A stretch of 64,000 nt of DNA from Crocinitomicaceae bacterium (GTDB taxonomy: Bacteria; Bacteroidota; Bacteroidia; Flavobacteriales_D; Crocinitomicaceae). Shown here in pieces: positions 20,134 to 29,839 of the stretch (positions are counted from its first letter, which is position 1; every line of letters begins with the position of its first letter). The translations under genes were made by a program, and so were the position numbers. The notes beneath the pieces are model-generated. The model saw only the letters and a list, made by a program, of their open reading frames with translations, searched no databases and was not told the origin of the DNA. The stretch is taken from contig JADJEU010000004.1 of assembly GCA_016709005.1 (NCBI GenBank), forward strand, positions 1 through 64,000, in the 5' to 3' direction.

Positions 20134-20299
20134 TAACGAACCTGAATAGCTTCTGTATCTATGTCAAATCTAAAAATTAATACGACATGACTTATACAAA
20201 CAAAATTGAGTTTGGAGTCATATCCAGAATCTGGCTTCAAACTTCTTAATTTATAAGTTTTACGGGAATCTCGAATATTTACTAAATGAAATTGAAAAG

Positions 20300-22090
20300 T
20301 TGAATTATCAAAGTAGTTTTTTTAATTTAAGGTCCAATATGGACTTTGAACTTTTTTTAAATCAACATTGGAATATCTTCATCCAGCATGCTTGCGAGTA
20401 TCATAAAATGGACGTTGCATTTCTTGATAAATATCAATATGAATTGGATTGGAGTGCCATCAGTAAAAATGAAAATCTAGACTGGAATCTATCTCTGATT
20501 TCTAAATTTGACAAAAGATATCGCTGGCACGAATTACTAGAAAATCCTGGTATCGAATGGACACTTGATCTACTCAGCAGGTTCCCACACAGAAAGCCAT
20601 ATGAAGGCTTATTCCGAAATAACAACAACCCAATCTCCCTCGAATACATTAAAAATTACCCCGGAGAATTCTATATATCTTCATTGAACAAACATCTCAA
20701 CACAGAGATTAGAGAAATCTATAAAAACAGAATAGTTCTTTATCCCACAGCTGACAATCAAAAACTTACTGTTTCTCAATTAACTAATTTAGAAGAGGCA
20801 TTAAAAGAGTATAAATATTATGGTAGTCAAAAAGTATTATATTCTGATTACATTAAATTTCACCTCGAATCCACTAAGTCCTTGGAAGAAATTTTTTCGA
20901 CGAGATTCGACTATAGTCAGCGCTATTACTATCTGAACCCAGTACAATCAGATATCGAAGGTTTAACACCTGAATTCAAAGTTAAAGGACAAAATCCATT
21001 GCGTCAAAACTGGATTAATCTCGAATCAACTCTATTGCAAAAAGTGGAGCTTGAACAAGGATCTCTTCAAGAAGGCCCTGATAGACTCTACGAATGTCCA
21101 CGCTTTTACGGCGAAGCTACTTTTCCTTCTTTACTCATTTCAGAAAATATTTTAGAAGTGCTAAATCAATTCAAGTTGCCAAATCATAGAATCCATGAAG
21201 TAAATCTCAATCATAAAAAAATAAAAACTTCAACGCGATTCTTTATTCTTGAATTGCCAAGTGAATCTTTATTCGATTCACTCGATTATCCTAAAATGAA
21301 ATTCAACTTCAGAACAGTTTCTGGTTTCAGTCTTTTAAGACAAAAAAGCGGTGCTGCAAAGAAATTACAAGAACCACTTAAATCAAAAGAAGATCTGAAG
21401 CGAGTCAAAAAAGAACTAACAATTAAGCTAGCGTGTGATAATAAAACACGAATAGAATTATGGCCAGATAATTATAAAATAAAAGATGACTTAGATTTAT
21501 ATACATTCCAGTATACTAATCAAATAATTATAAATCAATTTGTAAAAGACGTTCTCGAATTTTATTTTCCAAACACATTCGAATTCACATCAGCACAACT
21601 TTTAAACCTGAAAATTGAACAGAGTGCCTATGACCTCAAAGCCATTAAATACAGCCATATCGAGGTACAATTGAACCCACTTACAATCAAAATTGGTGAA
21701 GAGGAACAATTTTATCGAGATAAGATGAATCGGCTTAAATCAGCAAAAATTGAAATCCCTGAAGCGCTCTTTGGCGATGACGACTTTTCAAAAATTGAAA
21801 AAAAATTATCGGTTCTATTTCCGGATGTATTCAAATCCTTTCTTAAAATGGGCCTTAAGGATGAATATTATGAAAATTTACATCCCGATCAGTTCTTTAT
21901 AATTGAGGATTTTGCGAGTAGAAATCCACAAACTTATAGGGCAGTTATTGTTGCCGAAAATGGATGTGGCGATTACATCGGCTTAATTTTAGAAAAGGAA
22001 AGTGATTATAAACTGCAACGCATTTTCTTCGAATTTATGCATGAAACGGGTGAAGTTAAAAAGTATGCAGCAATCGATCTTTCGACCTGA
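20300..22090 (+). CDS. Protein with W..LS.N-type repeats and C-terminal SUKH (SMI1/KNR4) domain
   Basis: 596 aa; ATG 20339 (MDFELFLNQHW) is an alternative start. The first 110 residues contain a loose repeat with Trp spaced around a Ser-Lys-Asn motif (ELDWSAISKNENLDWNLSLI; YRWHELLENPGIEWTLDLL). The middle ~330 residues are unassigned. The last ~120 residues fit the SUKH superfamily: LFPDVFKSFLKMG, ENGCGDYIGLILEKES and FFEFMHETGEV. SUKH proteins are mainly immunity proteins of contact-dependent or polymorphic toxins. No toxin lies nearby. Confidence 0.65.
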   Translation: MNYQSSFFNLRSNMDFELFLNQHWNIFIQHACEYHKMDVAFLDKYQYELDWSAISKNENLDWNLSLISKFDKRYRWHELLENPGIEWTLDLLSRFPHRKPYEGLFRNNNNPISLEYIKNYPGEFYISSLNKHLNTEIREIYKNRIVLYPTADNQKLTVSQLTNLEEALKEYKYYGSQKVLYSDYIKFHLESTKSLEEIFSTRFDYSQRYYYLNPVQSDIEGLTPEFKVKGQNPLRQNWINLESTLLQKVELEQGSLQEGPDRLYECPRFYGEATFPSLLISENILEVLNQFKLPNHRIHEVNLNHKKIKTSTRFFILELPSESLFDSLDYPKMKFNFRTVSGFSLLRQKSGAAKKLQEPLKSKEDLKRVKKELTIKLACDNKTRIELWPDNYKIKDDLDLYTFQYTNQIIINQFVKDVLEFYFPNTFEFTSAQLLNLKIEQSAYDLKAIKYSHIEVQLNPLTIKIGEEEQFYRDKMNRLKSAKIEIPEALFGDDDFSKIEKKLSVLFPDVFKSFLKMGLKDEYYENLHPDQFFIIEDFASRNPQTYRAVIVAENGCGDYIGLILEKESDYKLQRIFFEFMHETGEVKKYAAIDLST

Positions 22091-22211
22091 CGTTTTCAAG
22101 TTCAAAGAACCTGTCTTACTTAAATATTCTCACAAAATATAAATTTATCTACCTTATACATCCAATCAATTCACATTCAAAAGAATTCTATTCATTGCAG
22201 CAATAAAAAGA

Positions 22212-22691
22212 ATGAATCTTAAGGTTCTATCTCAGAATAAAACATCATTAAATATGTCACAATCAATTTTTGAAAACATAAATGTCTCATCAGATTCAAC
22301 AGCAACGTTTGATCAATGTTATGATACTCTTTTGCACCAACTAAAACTATTGGAAATTGAATCGGACTTGCCTGAAAAAATAACCTGGAAAGAGTATACC
22401 CTGAATCCAGATCATGGAGTCTATCTTAAAAATTTTACATCATCACAAGTGGCAGATCAATTTTTTATTGAAGCCGAAACCAAAGAGCATGAACCCTATG
22501 TGATAAATGGATATATCATCCGGAATTATTTACACGTGCATTTCAGGAACAGAAATAGACCCTTTAGTTTTGAATTCGCATTTTTTGATGGAGATCTTCA
22601 AGATAAATCAGAAGAACGCATGAAGCTCTATTTCAAATTTATCGTCCCTGAATTGTATTTCGAAAAATTTAAGATAAGTTTCAACGCATAA
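22212..22691 (+). CDS. Hypothetical protein
   Basis: 159 aa, or 145 from ATG 22254 (MSQSIFENINV). No signal peptide or membrane helix. It is mixed alpha/beta in character, with aromatic-rich strands (YIIRNYLHVHFRNRNRPFSFEFAFF). I do not recognise the family. It follows the SUKH protein by about 120 bp in the same direction and may share its accessory role. Confidence 0.5.
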   Translation: MNLKVLSQNKTSLNMSQSIFENINVSSDSTATFDQCYDTLLHQLKLLEIESDLPEKITWKEYTLNPDHGVYLKNFTSSQVADQFFIEAETKEHEPYVINGYIIRNYLHVHFRNRNRPFSFEFAFFDGDLQDKSEERMKLYFKFIVPELYFEKFKISFNA

Positions 22692-22743
22692 TTGGAGCCT
22701 ACGAAATTTGCATGGATTTTTATTTCATGCGGTATTTCCATTT

Positions 22744-25035
22744 TTATTGCTTCATAATTACCCGATCCAAATAAATCAAAGTCTGCTTCAATTCTTCAAT
22801 CAACGGAATTAAATCTTCACTATACTTTTCACCATTTATGACTTTAAGCGATTTTAAGGTTTCGTTGATCAAGGCTTTTGCAGCGGTGTAGTTTTTAGAA
22901 TCACAATAGTCAGCAATCACTTTATAAGCCTGGTTGATTACAGCCATTGAGTAGATGTTTTTCATATAGGCATCTTGAATCATTTCAGCGTCGGTTTCAT
23001 CGGTCCACTCCAGATTGGTTTCTTTGACAATAGATATTTCTTGCTGTTTGATTTCATCAAAATAGGTTGTTTCAATTTTGATTTTATTTTTGTCAATGTC
23101 TCTGTCCGGATTTTCAATTTTGAATTTCATCAGTGCCATTTGATTCAACGAACTAAACACTTTTGGTAATTCAAATACAACAGTGTGATCTGAATTACTT
23201 TTTTCTGGAATACCAAAGAGTGTTTTGTAAATCACACGATCATTGTAAGTCACTTTTACTCTCAAATCTGACGCAATGGGATACAATAAACTTTCAAATT
23301 CTTTTTCAAGTGCAATTGAAATTCCTTCAGACTCCACAGCCTGATGCACAAGCCCACCGCTGTATTGACTGAGCAAGGTCAGTAAAGCTTGATTATATGC
23401 CGAACCTACCCCAATAGTAGAAACCGAAATTCCCTTGTTGAAATAATTTTTTGAAAGATCAACGGTTAAATCAACTGGATTTTGACAATAGCCATCCGTC
23501 AATAAGATAACTCGATTCACTGAGTTTGAAAGTTTGTTCTTCTCCACTACTTCATATCCCATTTTGAGTCCTTCGTAAATATTGGTTCCACCATCGGCCT
23601 GCACCGCACGAATAACATCTTCCAAATGTGGTTTATTTATATTGACCTCACCATAAGCAAGGACTGCTTCTGTGTCAAAAAACACAATCGAAACTCGATC
23701 TTCTGGTCTCAATTTTGAAATAAAATCCAGCATTGCGCTTTTCAACAGATCTATATTTGGTCCTGACATGGAACCACTTTTATCCAATACAAAAGCAATG
23801 TTTAATGGTTTAGAAATAGCTTGTTTATTCGTTGGTTCTTTGATCGAGAAACCTAATTCCAACAGGGCTTCCAGCGATCCTGAATTAATTTTAGCATTAC
23901 CCCACTTTACATGCACATTGACCAGTTCTTCATCTGGTGTATCCGGGTAACGTTGCGTTACATAATTATTAATATCGTATGATTTAACATCATTTTTTGT
24001 TGGCAGATAATTTTCAGGAAATTGTAAACGCGGATCAGGATTATATCGAAAGGTCAGAACAGAATATCCGATTCCAAAAAACTTACTGAGATCAACTACC
24101 CCAGCATCTTTTTGAAAATTAAAACTCAAATGATACGTTTTCTTTTTAGGTAATAAAAAAACGGCCTTGCCTTCACTGTTGGTTTTTGCATAATATTTTT
24201 TAGAAGAATAATCTGTTTGCAGATAGAGATCTTCTTCAATGCCATCGTTGGGTCCGCCAATTATATTCAAGACCACCATCACTCTGTTAGAAACGGGTTT
24301 TGGCACTTCCAGAAAAGTTTGCTCAAGATACCCATCCGCATTCTCCTCTTCTTTGAAATTTATTTTTTCGTAAAAAAGCGTGATGCGATTGATTGCTGAT
24401 TTTGAACCGGTATCGTGAAATGAAAAATCGTCTTCACCGTCTAAATCAATTTGAAATTTTTCATTCAGCGGCAGCATAAATCGCGCAACACCATGTTCAT
24501 CAGTCGTAGTTGAATAGGAGACACCCAGCGCATATGAAGTCATGTTGACAGGTGTCCCAAAAAAAGGCCGCCCACCTTTAGACACCACTAATAATTCCAC
24601 CAATTCTTCACCCGCGCCTGGCATTGCGTTAGATGCAATTCGCTGCGGAATGTCTTCCAACTCAATCGTATTTCTATCTACTGGCAATTCATTTTGACGG
24701 TTCCATCTTGCCACATCATAACTCACGGTTGCGCTGCCAGATGCAGTTGCTCCGGGTGATAATTCAAGGATGGTATAATTGTACATCTCCCCTACATTCA
24801 TCATCCACTTTTTTCCATCTGACTCATTCAAAACCAGCGCTAATTTTCCTTGTGGATTAGTTTTATAAACAGTTCGCACAAACGTTGAAGTCTCCACCAA
24901 AACAATTTCAACACCTGCCATAGGTGATTGATTGGGACCATTGACCGTAATATTGTAGGTGAGTTGCGCAGTACTAGTCAGTGAAATTAATACGCTAAAA
25001 AAAATGACAACGGCATTCCGGAAAAATTTCAGCAT
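22744..25035 (-). CDS. Secreted von Willebrand factor A domain protein
   Basis: 763 aa. Signal peptide MLKFFRNAVVIFFSVLISLTSTAQ; two or three carboxypeptidase-regulatory/Ig-like domains (GPNQSPMAGVEIVLVETSTF with NPQGKLALVL; TDEHGVARFMLP; TNSEGKAVFLLPKK). Then a vWA domain (~410-590) with a complete metal-ion site: Asp-Lys-Ser-Gly-Ser (418-422), a downstream GGTNIYEGL Thr, and LLTDGYCQ. The C-terminal part is helical. It is related to periplasmic or surface vWA proteins of Bacteroidota; ligand unknown. The frame is intact. Confidence 0.85.
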   Translation of the reverse strand: MLKFFRNAVVIFFSVLISLTSTAQLTYNITVNGPNQSPMAGVEIVLVETSTFVRTVYKTNPQGKLALVLNESDGKKWMMNVGEMYNYTILELSPGATASGSATVSYDVARWNRQNELPVDRNTIELEDIPQRIASNAMPGAGEELVELLVVSKGGRPFFGTPVNMTSYALGVSYSTTTDEHGVARFMLPLNEKFQIDLDGEDDFSFHDTGSKSAINRITLFYEKINFKEEENADGYLEQTFLEVPKPVSNRVMVVLNIIGGPNDGIEEDLYLQTDYSSKKYYAKTNSEGKAVFLLPKKKTYHLSFNFQKDAGVVDLSKFFGIGYSVLTFRYNPDPRLQFPENYLPTKNDVKSYDINNYVTQRYPDTPDEELVNVHVKWGNAKINSGSLEALLELGFSIKEPTNKQAISKPLNIAFVLDKSGSMSGPNIDLLKSAMLDFISKLRPEDRVSIVFFDTEAVLAYGEVNINKPHLEDVIRAVQADGGTNIYEGLKMGYEVVEKNKLSNSVNRVILLTDGYCQNPVDLTVDLSKNYFNKGISVSTIGVGSAYNQALLTLLSQYSGGLVHQAVESEGISIALEKEFESLLYPIASDLRVKVTYNDRVIYKTLFGIPEKSNSDHTVVFELPKVFSSLNQMALMKFKIENPDRDIDKNKIKIETTYFDEIKQQEISIVKETNLEWTDETDAEMIQDAYMKNIYSMAVINQAYKVIADYCDSKNYTAAKALINETLKSLKVINGEKYSEDLIPLIEELKQTLIYLDRVIMKQ

Positions 25036-25308
25036 AGACGTTTGATTTTGGTTCTGTTATGTAATGTGACAAACTAATTTTGGTTACAAATTTCCAAAAT
25101 TAAAATAACCGTTATCACTAAGTTAAATCATTCACACAGAAAAGTTTTTTTCTCTGCGCCTTGATTTCAGGGCAATTCAGGTAACATTTTTTTTGCTAAC
25201 TGAAATTGCTTTTTTACATTTTGCATTTCACATACAAAGTTTTGCAATTTGCAACAACAAAAAAAAGGCAATCATCTATATGACAATATTTGAAAAAAAT
25301 TAGATGAT

Positions 25309-28300
25309 ATGAAATTTTACAAAGCTCTTTTATTAACGTCAATTGTTTGTGGCGGAAGCGCATTTAATGCGAGCGCCCAAGACTTTATTTATGAATGGGG
25401 CCACAAAATTGGTGGCATCAACAATGAAACTGGAAAATGTTTAACCACGGATCCGGATGGAAACGTTCTTGCGGCAGTTGAATTTCCATCTACGTTTGAT
25501 GCAGACCCGGGAGTTGGTGTAACAACACTAACATCACTTGGTGGCAATGATATTGCTCTAACAAAATTTGACTCAGACGGAATTTTAATTTGGGCAAAGA
25601 GTATTGGCGGAACAGGCACAGATGTTGCTTACAGTGTTGCAACAGATGAAATGGGTAATGTGTATTTGTCGGGTGCATTTAGCGGAACGGTTGACTTTGA
25701 TCCGGGAGCTGGTGTAGAAAGCAAAATTTCAGCAGGAGGGGTGGATATCTTTTTGTTGAAGCTTGACATGAACGGAGATTTTCTGTGGGTGTACACAAAT
25801 GGAACCGCAATGAATGAAGACGGAAGAAAGGTAGCTGTTGACAACACAGGCAATGTTTATTTGTCAGGCTATTTCAGAAACACAATAGATTTTGATGCAG
25901 GTGCAGGAACTGTAAACCTTACTTCATTTGGTGGTGCAGATGTATTTGTTCTGAAACTTGATGCAGCTGGAAATTTCATATCAGTATATCGTACTGGTGG
26001 AACTGCCGATGACGATACGTATGACATGGTTATCGACGCTAACAGCAACGTCTATGTTTCAGGATATTTTCAAGGGACAGCGGATTTTGATTCAGGAGCA
26101 GGGACAACCAACTTAACCTCTGCCGGAGGCAACGATATTTTCGTTTTTAAAATTAATTCGTCTGGAACATTCTCCTGGGCCAAAAGAATTGGATCAACAG
26201 GCAATGATCAAGGATTAGCAGTTGCAATTGATCACGATGACAACCTTGTGCTTGGAGGTTATTATGCGGGTACAGTAGATTTTGATCCAAACGCTGGAAC
26301 AGACAATAAGACATCTATAGGTGGACTTGACCTTCTTATCGTTAAATTGGATAATTCAGGCAACTACATTTTCGGTGTAACTGCTGGAGGCATTTCTGAC
26401 GACGCCCTTTGGGATATTGCAATTGATCAGGATAATAATATTTTCTCAACTGGATTCATCAGACAGACAGTTGACTTTGATCCTTCTGCGGGAATTCAAA
26501 ATGTAACTGTTACTGGCAGTCCTTCATTCGCTGATCATTTTTACTGGAAATTGGATGAAGATGGAAATTATTTATTTGCTGAACACATGGGCGGTGGAGA
26601 TAACGATCATGGTTTTGCAATTCATTCAGTTGGACAATTTATATATACTACCGGTTACTACAACGGAACTGCTGATTTTGATTTAAGCAGTTCAACAGCA
26701 AATGTCGCTTCATCAAATGTGGATGCACCATTGATTAAACACGTAAACTGTAATCCTATTCACACAAATGATGTAATTGTTGCTTGCGGTGATTATACCT
26801 GGATTGATGGAACTACATATACAGCAGACAACAACACTGCTACTCATCTGGTAACAAATATGTATGGTTGCGACAGCACGGTTCATTTGAATTTGATGAT
26901 TAAATCAATTAATGACCAAACAGTGACCCCATCAATTTCTACTTTATGTGATGACGGTGATGTAACCGTTGAATTAGGTTCTTCTCAATCTGGTGTATTT
27001 TATTCTTTAGTGGATCAATCAACAATGACAGTTATTGACGGTCCGATTGAAGCCAATGGATCGGCATTAACTTTTGATGCGGGAAATATTACAACAACAA
27101 CTGATTACGAAATTCAAGCTGAAAGAAATCGTTTTAATTCATTGACTTTTACAGGGAATGGTGCTACACCAACTTACGTAGATATGGGAAGTGCTGTAAA
27201 CGATGATTTAAAAGGAACAAACGTTGTTACTGCAGAGGCATGGATTAATACAAACAGCAGCGCAAGTTTACAAACTGTCATTGGAAATTACGGACCGACG
27301 ATTGGAGCATCGATGCAGTTCTTGTTAAGATTAGATAACAGCGCTGGACTAAAAGCATCTTTCTGGGTTGGTACTTCTCCTACAACCTATTCTCAAGTTT
27401 ATGGAACAACGACAATCGTACCTGGTACATGGTATCATATTGCCGGAACATGGGACGGAACAAATGCTTCAATTTATGTAAATGGAGTTTTGGAAAATTC
27501 AATTCCAATATCAGGTATAATGCCGTCAGTGCCTAACACGCTAAAAATTGGTGGTGGTTTGTCAAACGGAACAGAATATTTTAATGGTCAAATTACGGGC
27601 GTTAGAGTTTGGGATGTTACCAGAACACAAACTGAAATATTTGACAACATGACCGAATGTATTGATGGCGGTGAACCTAGATTAATTGCAATGTATAACA
27701 TGGTTGACGGAACAGGAAACTCAACTTTGACAGACGAATCAATCAACGGTTATCATGGTACATTGATGAACATGGATGCTAATACTTCCTGGAACTATAC
27801 AAACATGCCAGCAATGACATGCTCTATGTGCAATTTAACCATGACACAAACTCCAACGGTTACTGTGAACTATTCTAACACCGGAACAGATGTTGAAGAA
27901 CATTGCGCATCGTATGTTTGGATTGATGGAAATACCTACACAAGCTCAAACAGCACCGCAACACATACTTTAACAAATATCTCTGGGTGTGATTCTGTAG
28001 TGACATTGAATTTAACAATCAATCAACCTAACACCGGAACAGATGTTCAAAATGTATGCGAAAGTTTGACATGGATTGATGGCAACACGTATACATCTGA
28101 CAACAACACAGCACAATTCACATTAACAAATATGTTTGGCTGTGATTCAGTAGTTACATTAAACTTAACAGTTGGTGGAGTTGTTGCAACGGCGACTAAC
28201 AACGGTGACGGTACTATGACAGCAACTGGTTCAGGAACTTATCAATGGATTGATTGCGGAACAAATTCAGCTGTTGCAGGTGCAACATCTGCATCATTTA

Positions 28301-28644
28301 TTCCAACTGCAAATGGAGATTATGCTGTAGTTGTGACTAACGGATCATGCGATGATACTTCAGCTTGTATTACATATAACAGTGTTGGTTTGAATGAAAA
28401 TAGTTCACAATCAATTTCTGTTTATCCAAACCCTACACAAGGAAATTTTGTAATCAATTTAGGTAACGGATTTGAAAGCGGACTTCTTCAAATTACCAAT
28501 TCAATTGGACAAGTAGTTTATGTACAAGAAATAGACGGTGCTCAAACACTTGATCTAAACCTTGAACAAGCAAATGGAATTTACATGGTCACTATTTTCT
28601 CAAACGGAGAAGTAGTTGCGTCAACACGAATTATCAAACAATAG
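25309..28644 (+). CDS. Large T9SS-secreted surface protein with SBBP-like repeats and LamG domain
   Basis: 1111 aa. Signal peptide, then about eight ~50-residue beta-propeller-type repeats (motif DFDPGAG...SxGGxDIFxxKLDxxGNF, with GNVYLSGYF) over residues ~25-480. Next a CNPI..DVIVACGDYTWIDG module, a LamG/concanavalin-like domain (~600-800: AEAWINTNSS; WYHIAGTWDGTNASIYVNG), and two more Cys-Trp-Ile-Asp-Gly modules. The T9SS type A domain at the end reads SVYPNPTQGNFVIN to RIIKQ. Likely a surface adhesin or sugar-binding protein. A terminator follows. Confidence 0.9.
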   Translation: MKFYKALLLTSIVCGGSAFNASAQDFIYEWGHKIGGINNETGKCLTTDPDGNVLAAVEFPSTFDADPGVGVTTLTSLGGNDIALTKFDSDGILIWAKSIGGTGTDVAYSVATDEMGNVYLSGAFSGTVDFDPGAGVESKISAGGVDIFLLKLDMNGDFLWVYTNGTAMNEDGRKVAVDNTGNVYLSGYFRNTIDFDAGAGTVNLTSFGGADVFVLKLDAAGNFISVYRTGGTADDDTYDMVIDANSNVYVSGYFQGTADFDSGAGTTNLTSAGGNDIFVFKINSSGTFSWAKRIGSTGNDQGLAVAIDHDDNLVLGGYYAGTVDFDPNAGTDNKTSIGGLDLLIVKLDNSGNYIFGVTAGGISDDALWDIAIDQDNNIFSTGFIRQTVDFDPSAGIQNVTVTGSPSFADHFYWKLDEDGNYLFAEHMGGGDNDHGFAIHSVGQFIYTTGYYNGTADFDLSSSTANVASSNVDAPLIKHVNCNPIHTNDVIVACGDYTWIDGTTYTADNNTATHLVTNMYGCDSTVHLNLMIKSINDQTVTPSISTLCDDGDVTVELGSSQSGVFYSLVDQSTMTVIDGPIEANGSALTFDAGNITTTTDYEIQAERNRFNSLTFTGNGATPTYVDMGSAVNDDLKGTNVVTAEAWINTNSSASLQTVIGNYGPTIGASMQFLLRLDNSAGLKASFWVGTSPTTYSQVYGTTTIVPGTWYHIAGTWDGTNASIYVNGVLENSIPISGIMPSVPNTLKIGGGLSNGTEYFNGQITGVRVWDVTRTQTEIFDNMTECIDGGEPRLIAMYNMVDGTGNSTLTDESINGYHGTLMNMDANTSWNYTNMPAMTCSMCNLTMTQTPTVTVNYSNTGTDVEEHCASYVWIDGNTYTSSNSTATHTLTNISGCDSVVTLNLTINQPNTGTDVQNVCESLTWIDGNTYTSDNNTAQFTLTNMFGCDSVVTLNLTVGGVVATATNNGDGTMTATGSGTYQWIDCGTNSAVAGATSASFIPTANGDYAVVVTNGSCDDTSACITYNSVGLNENSSQSISVYPNPTQGNFVINLGNGFESGLLQITNSIGQVVYVQEIDGAQTLDLNLEQANGIYMVTIFSNGEVVASTRIIKQ

Positions 28645-28668
28645 TTTAAGTTAATCCAAAACAAAGAG

Positions 28669-28702
28669 ATGGTCGGCTCGTGATGAGTCGGCCATTTTTT
28701 TT
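28669..28702 (+). terminator. Rho-independent terminator
   Basis: ATGGTCGGCTC (28669-28679) pairs with GAGTCGGCCAT (28685-28695) with two wobbles, followed by T8. It lies 25 bp after the stop of the surface protein gene. Confidence 0.85.
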
Positions 28703-28807
28703 GAGATTGTGTGAAGTTGGATTTAGGGATGGGTTTTATTTGTATGTTAGTACGTTAAATGAAATTCTGTAGGTTTTAAACAATGTCAGAAAAAAAAGAA
28801 AACAAAC

Positions 28808-29071
28808 ATGAAAACTTTCGAAATCGATGGAGAGAAATTCAATACATTATCAGCATTCTTCAATGAGATCGGCTCAAAACTGGTGGAAAATAATACATGG
28901 GGGAAAAATTGGAATGCATTTGATGACATCCTTGTCGGCGGTTTTGTTTTGACAGAATATGAAGAGCCCTTTAAACTGATTTGGATCAACTCCGACATTT
29001 CTAAGGACAAGCTAAAAGACTTTAACGATATCGTTAAACAAATACAAAGTCACGCACATATAACCCTGTAA
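28808..29071 (+). CDS. Barstar-family RNase-inhibitor-like protein
   Basis: 87 aa, the length of barstar. The pattern EIDGEKFNTLSAFFNEIGSKL, then WGKNWNAFDDILVGGF, then PFKLIWINSD fits the family, including the Trp-Gly-Asn-Ala-Phe-Asp-Asp loop that in barstar binds the nuclease active site. No barnase-like gene is in the window, so this is an orphan immunity-type gene. It has its own short transcription unit, downstream of a terminator. Confidence 0.8.
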   Translation: MKTFEIDGEKFNTLSAFFNEIGSKLVENNTWGKNWNAFDDILVGGFVLTEYEEPFKLIWINSDISKDKLKDFNDIVKQIQSHAHITL

Positions 29072-29130
29072 CTTAGATAGCATTAACTTAATTATCAAAA
29101 AAAAATAAACGCAGAAAGTTTTTTTTAATG

Positions 29131-29838
29131 TTACGCATTAATCTTCGTCTTCATAAAATCTTCAAAATCATCTTTGACGCTTCTTGAAATTGGCAACGAT
29201 TTATTACCCAGAAAAATTTCCTTTTTGGAGTAACGAACAATTTTGAAGATATTGACCAGATAAGATCTATGAATTTTAAAAAGGAAATCGCTGTCCGCTT
29301 CTTCAATAAATGATTCAAGTGATTGACGCAATACATATTTTTTATCATCGCAGAATACATTCAAATAGTTGCCCTCTGCCTCTACGTAACAAATAGAATC
29401 TGTGTTGATAATGACGGTTTCATAACCATCTTTAAACTGAATACTTTTACTTGTTGTTTGAGGTGAATCCAGTTTACTCAAAGCCAAACCAACGCTCGCA
29501 AATAAATCCGATTTTTTAACCGGCTTTGTAATGTATCCAGCAGGACTTGTCTGAATAATCTGCTTCACCATTTCAACATCTGAATGCGCGGTGACATAGA
29601 TAAACTGGCAGCTTTTTGTCTCCTGAAGTATTTTTCCAATTGCAATTCCATCGGTTTCATTTTCAAGATGTACATCCAGCAAAACTACTTGCGGAGAAAA
29701 AGATTTCATTTTTTGCAGGGCAGATTCTTTATCATGCGCCATGTCAATATTGTTAAAGCCAAGCGACTTCAACGTATCTTTCAAATCCTCAGCAATTAAA
29801 ATTTCATCTTCTACAATGAGAATGGCGGCATTGTTCAT
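29131..29838 (-). CDS. LytTR-family response regulator
   Basis: 235 aa. The receiver domain has the acidic pair VEDE, phospho-acceptor Asp55 (VVLLDVHL), the switch Thr (YVTAHSD) and Lys (ITKPVKKSDL). The C-terminal LytTR DNA-binding domain shows ICYVEAEGNYLNVF, RQSLESF and FLFKIHRSYLVN. It is encoded immediately after the histidine kinase gene (1-bp gap), so it is the cognate partner. Confidence 0.95.
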   Translation of the reverse strand: MNNAAILIVEDEILIAEDLKDTLKSLGFNNIDMAHDKESALQKMKSFSPQVVLLDVHLENETDGIAIGKILQETKSCQFIYVTAHSDVEMVKQIIQTSPAGYITKPVKKSDLFASVGLALSKLDSPQTTSKSIQFKDGYETVIINTDSICYVEAEGNYLNVFCDDKKYVLRQSLESFIEEADSDFLFKIHRSYLVNIFKIVRYSKKEIFLGNKSLPISRSVKDDFEDFMKTKINA

Positions 29839-29839
29839 C

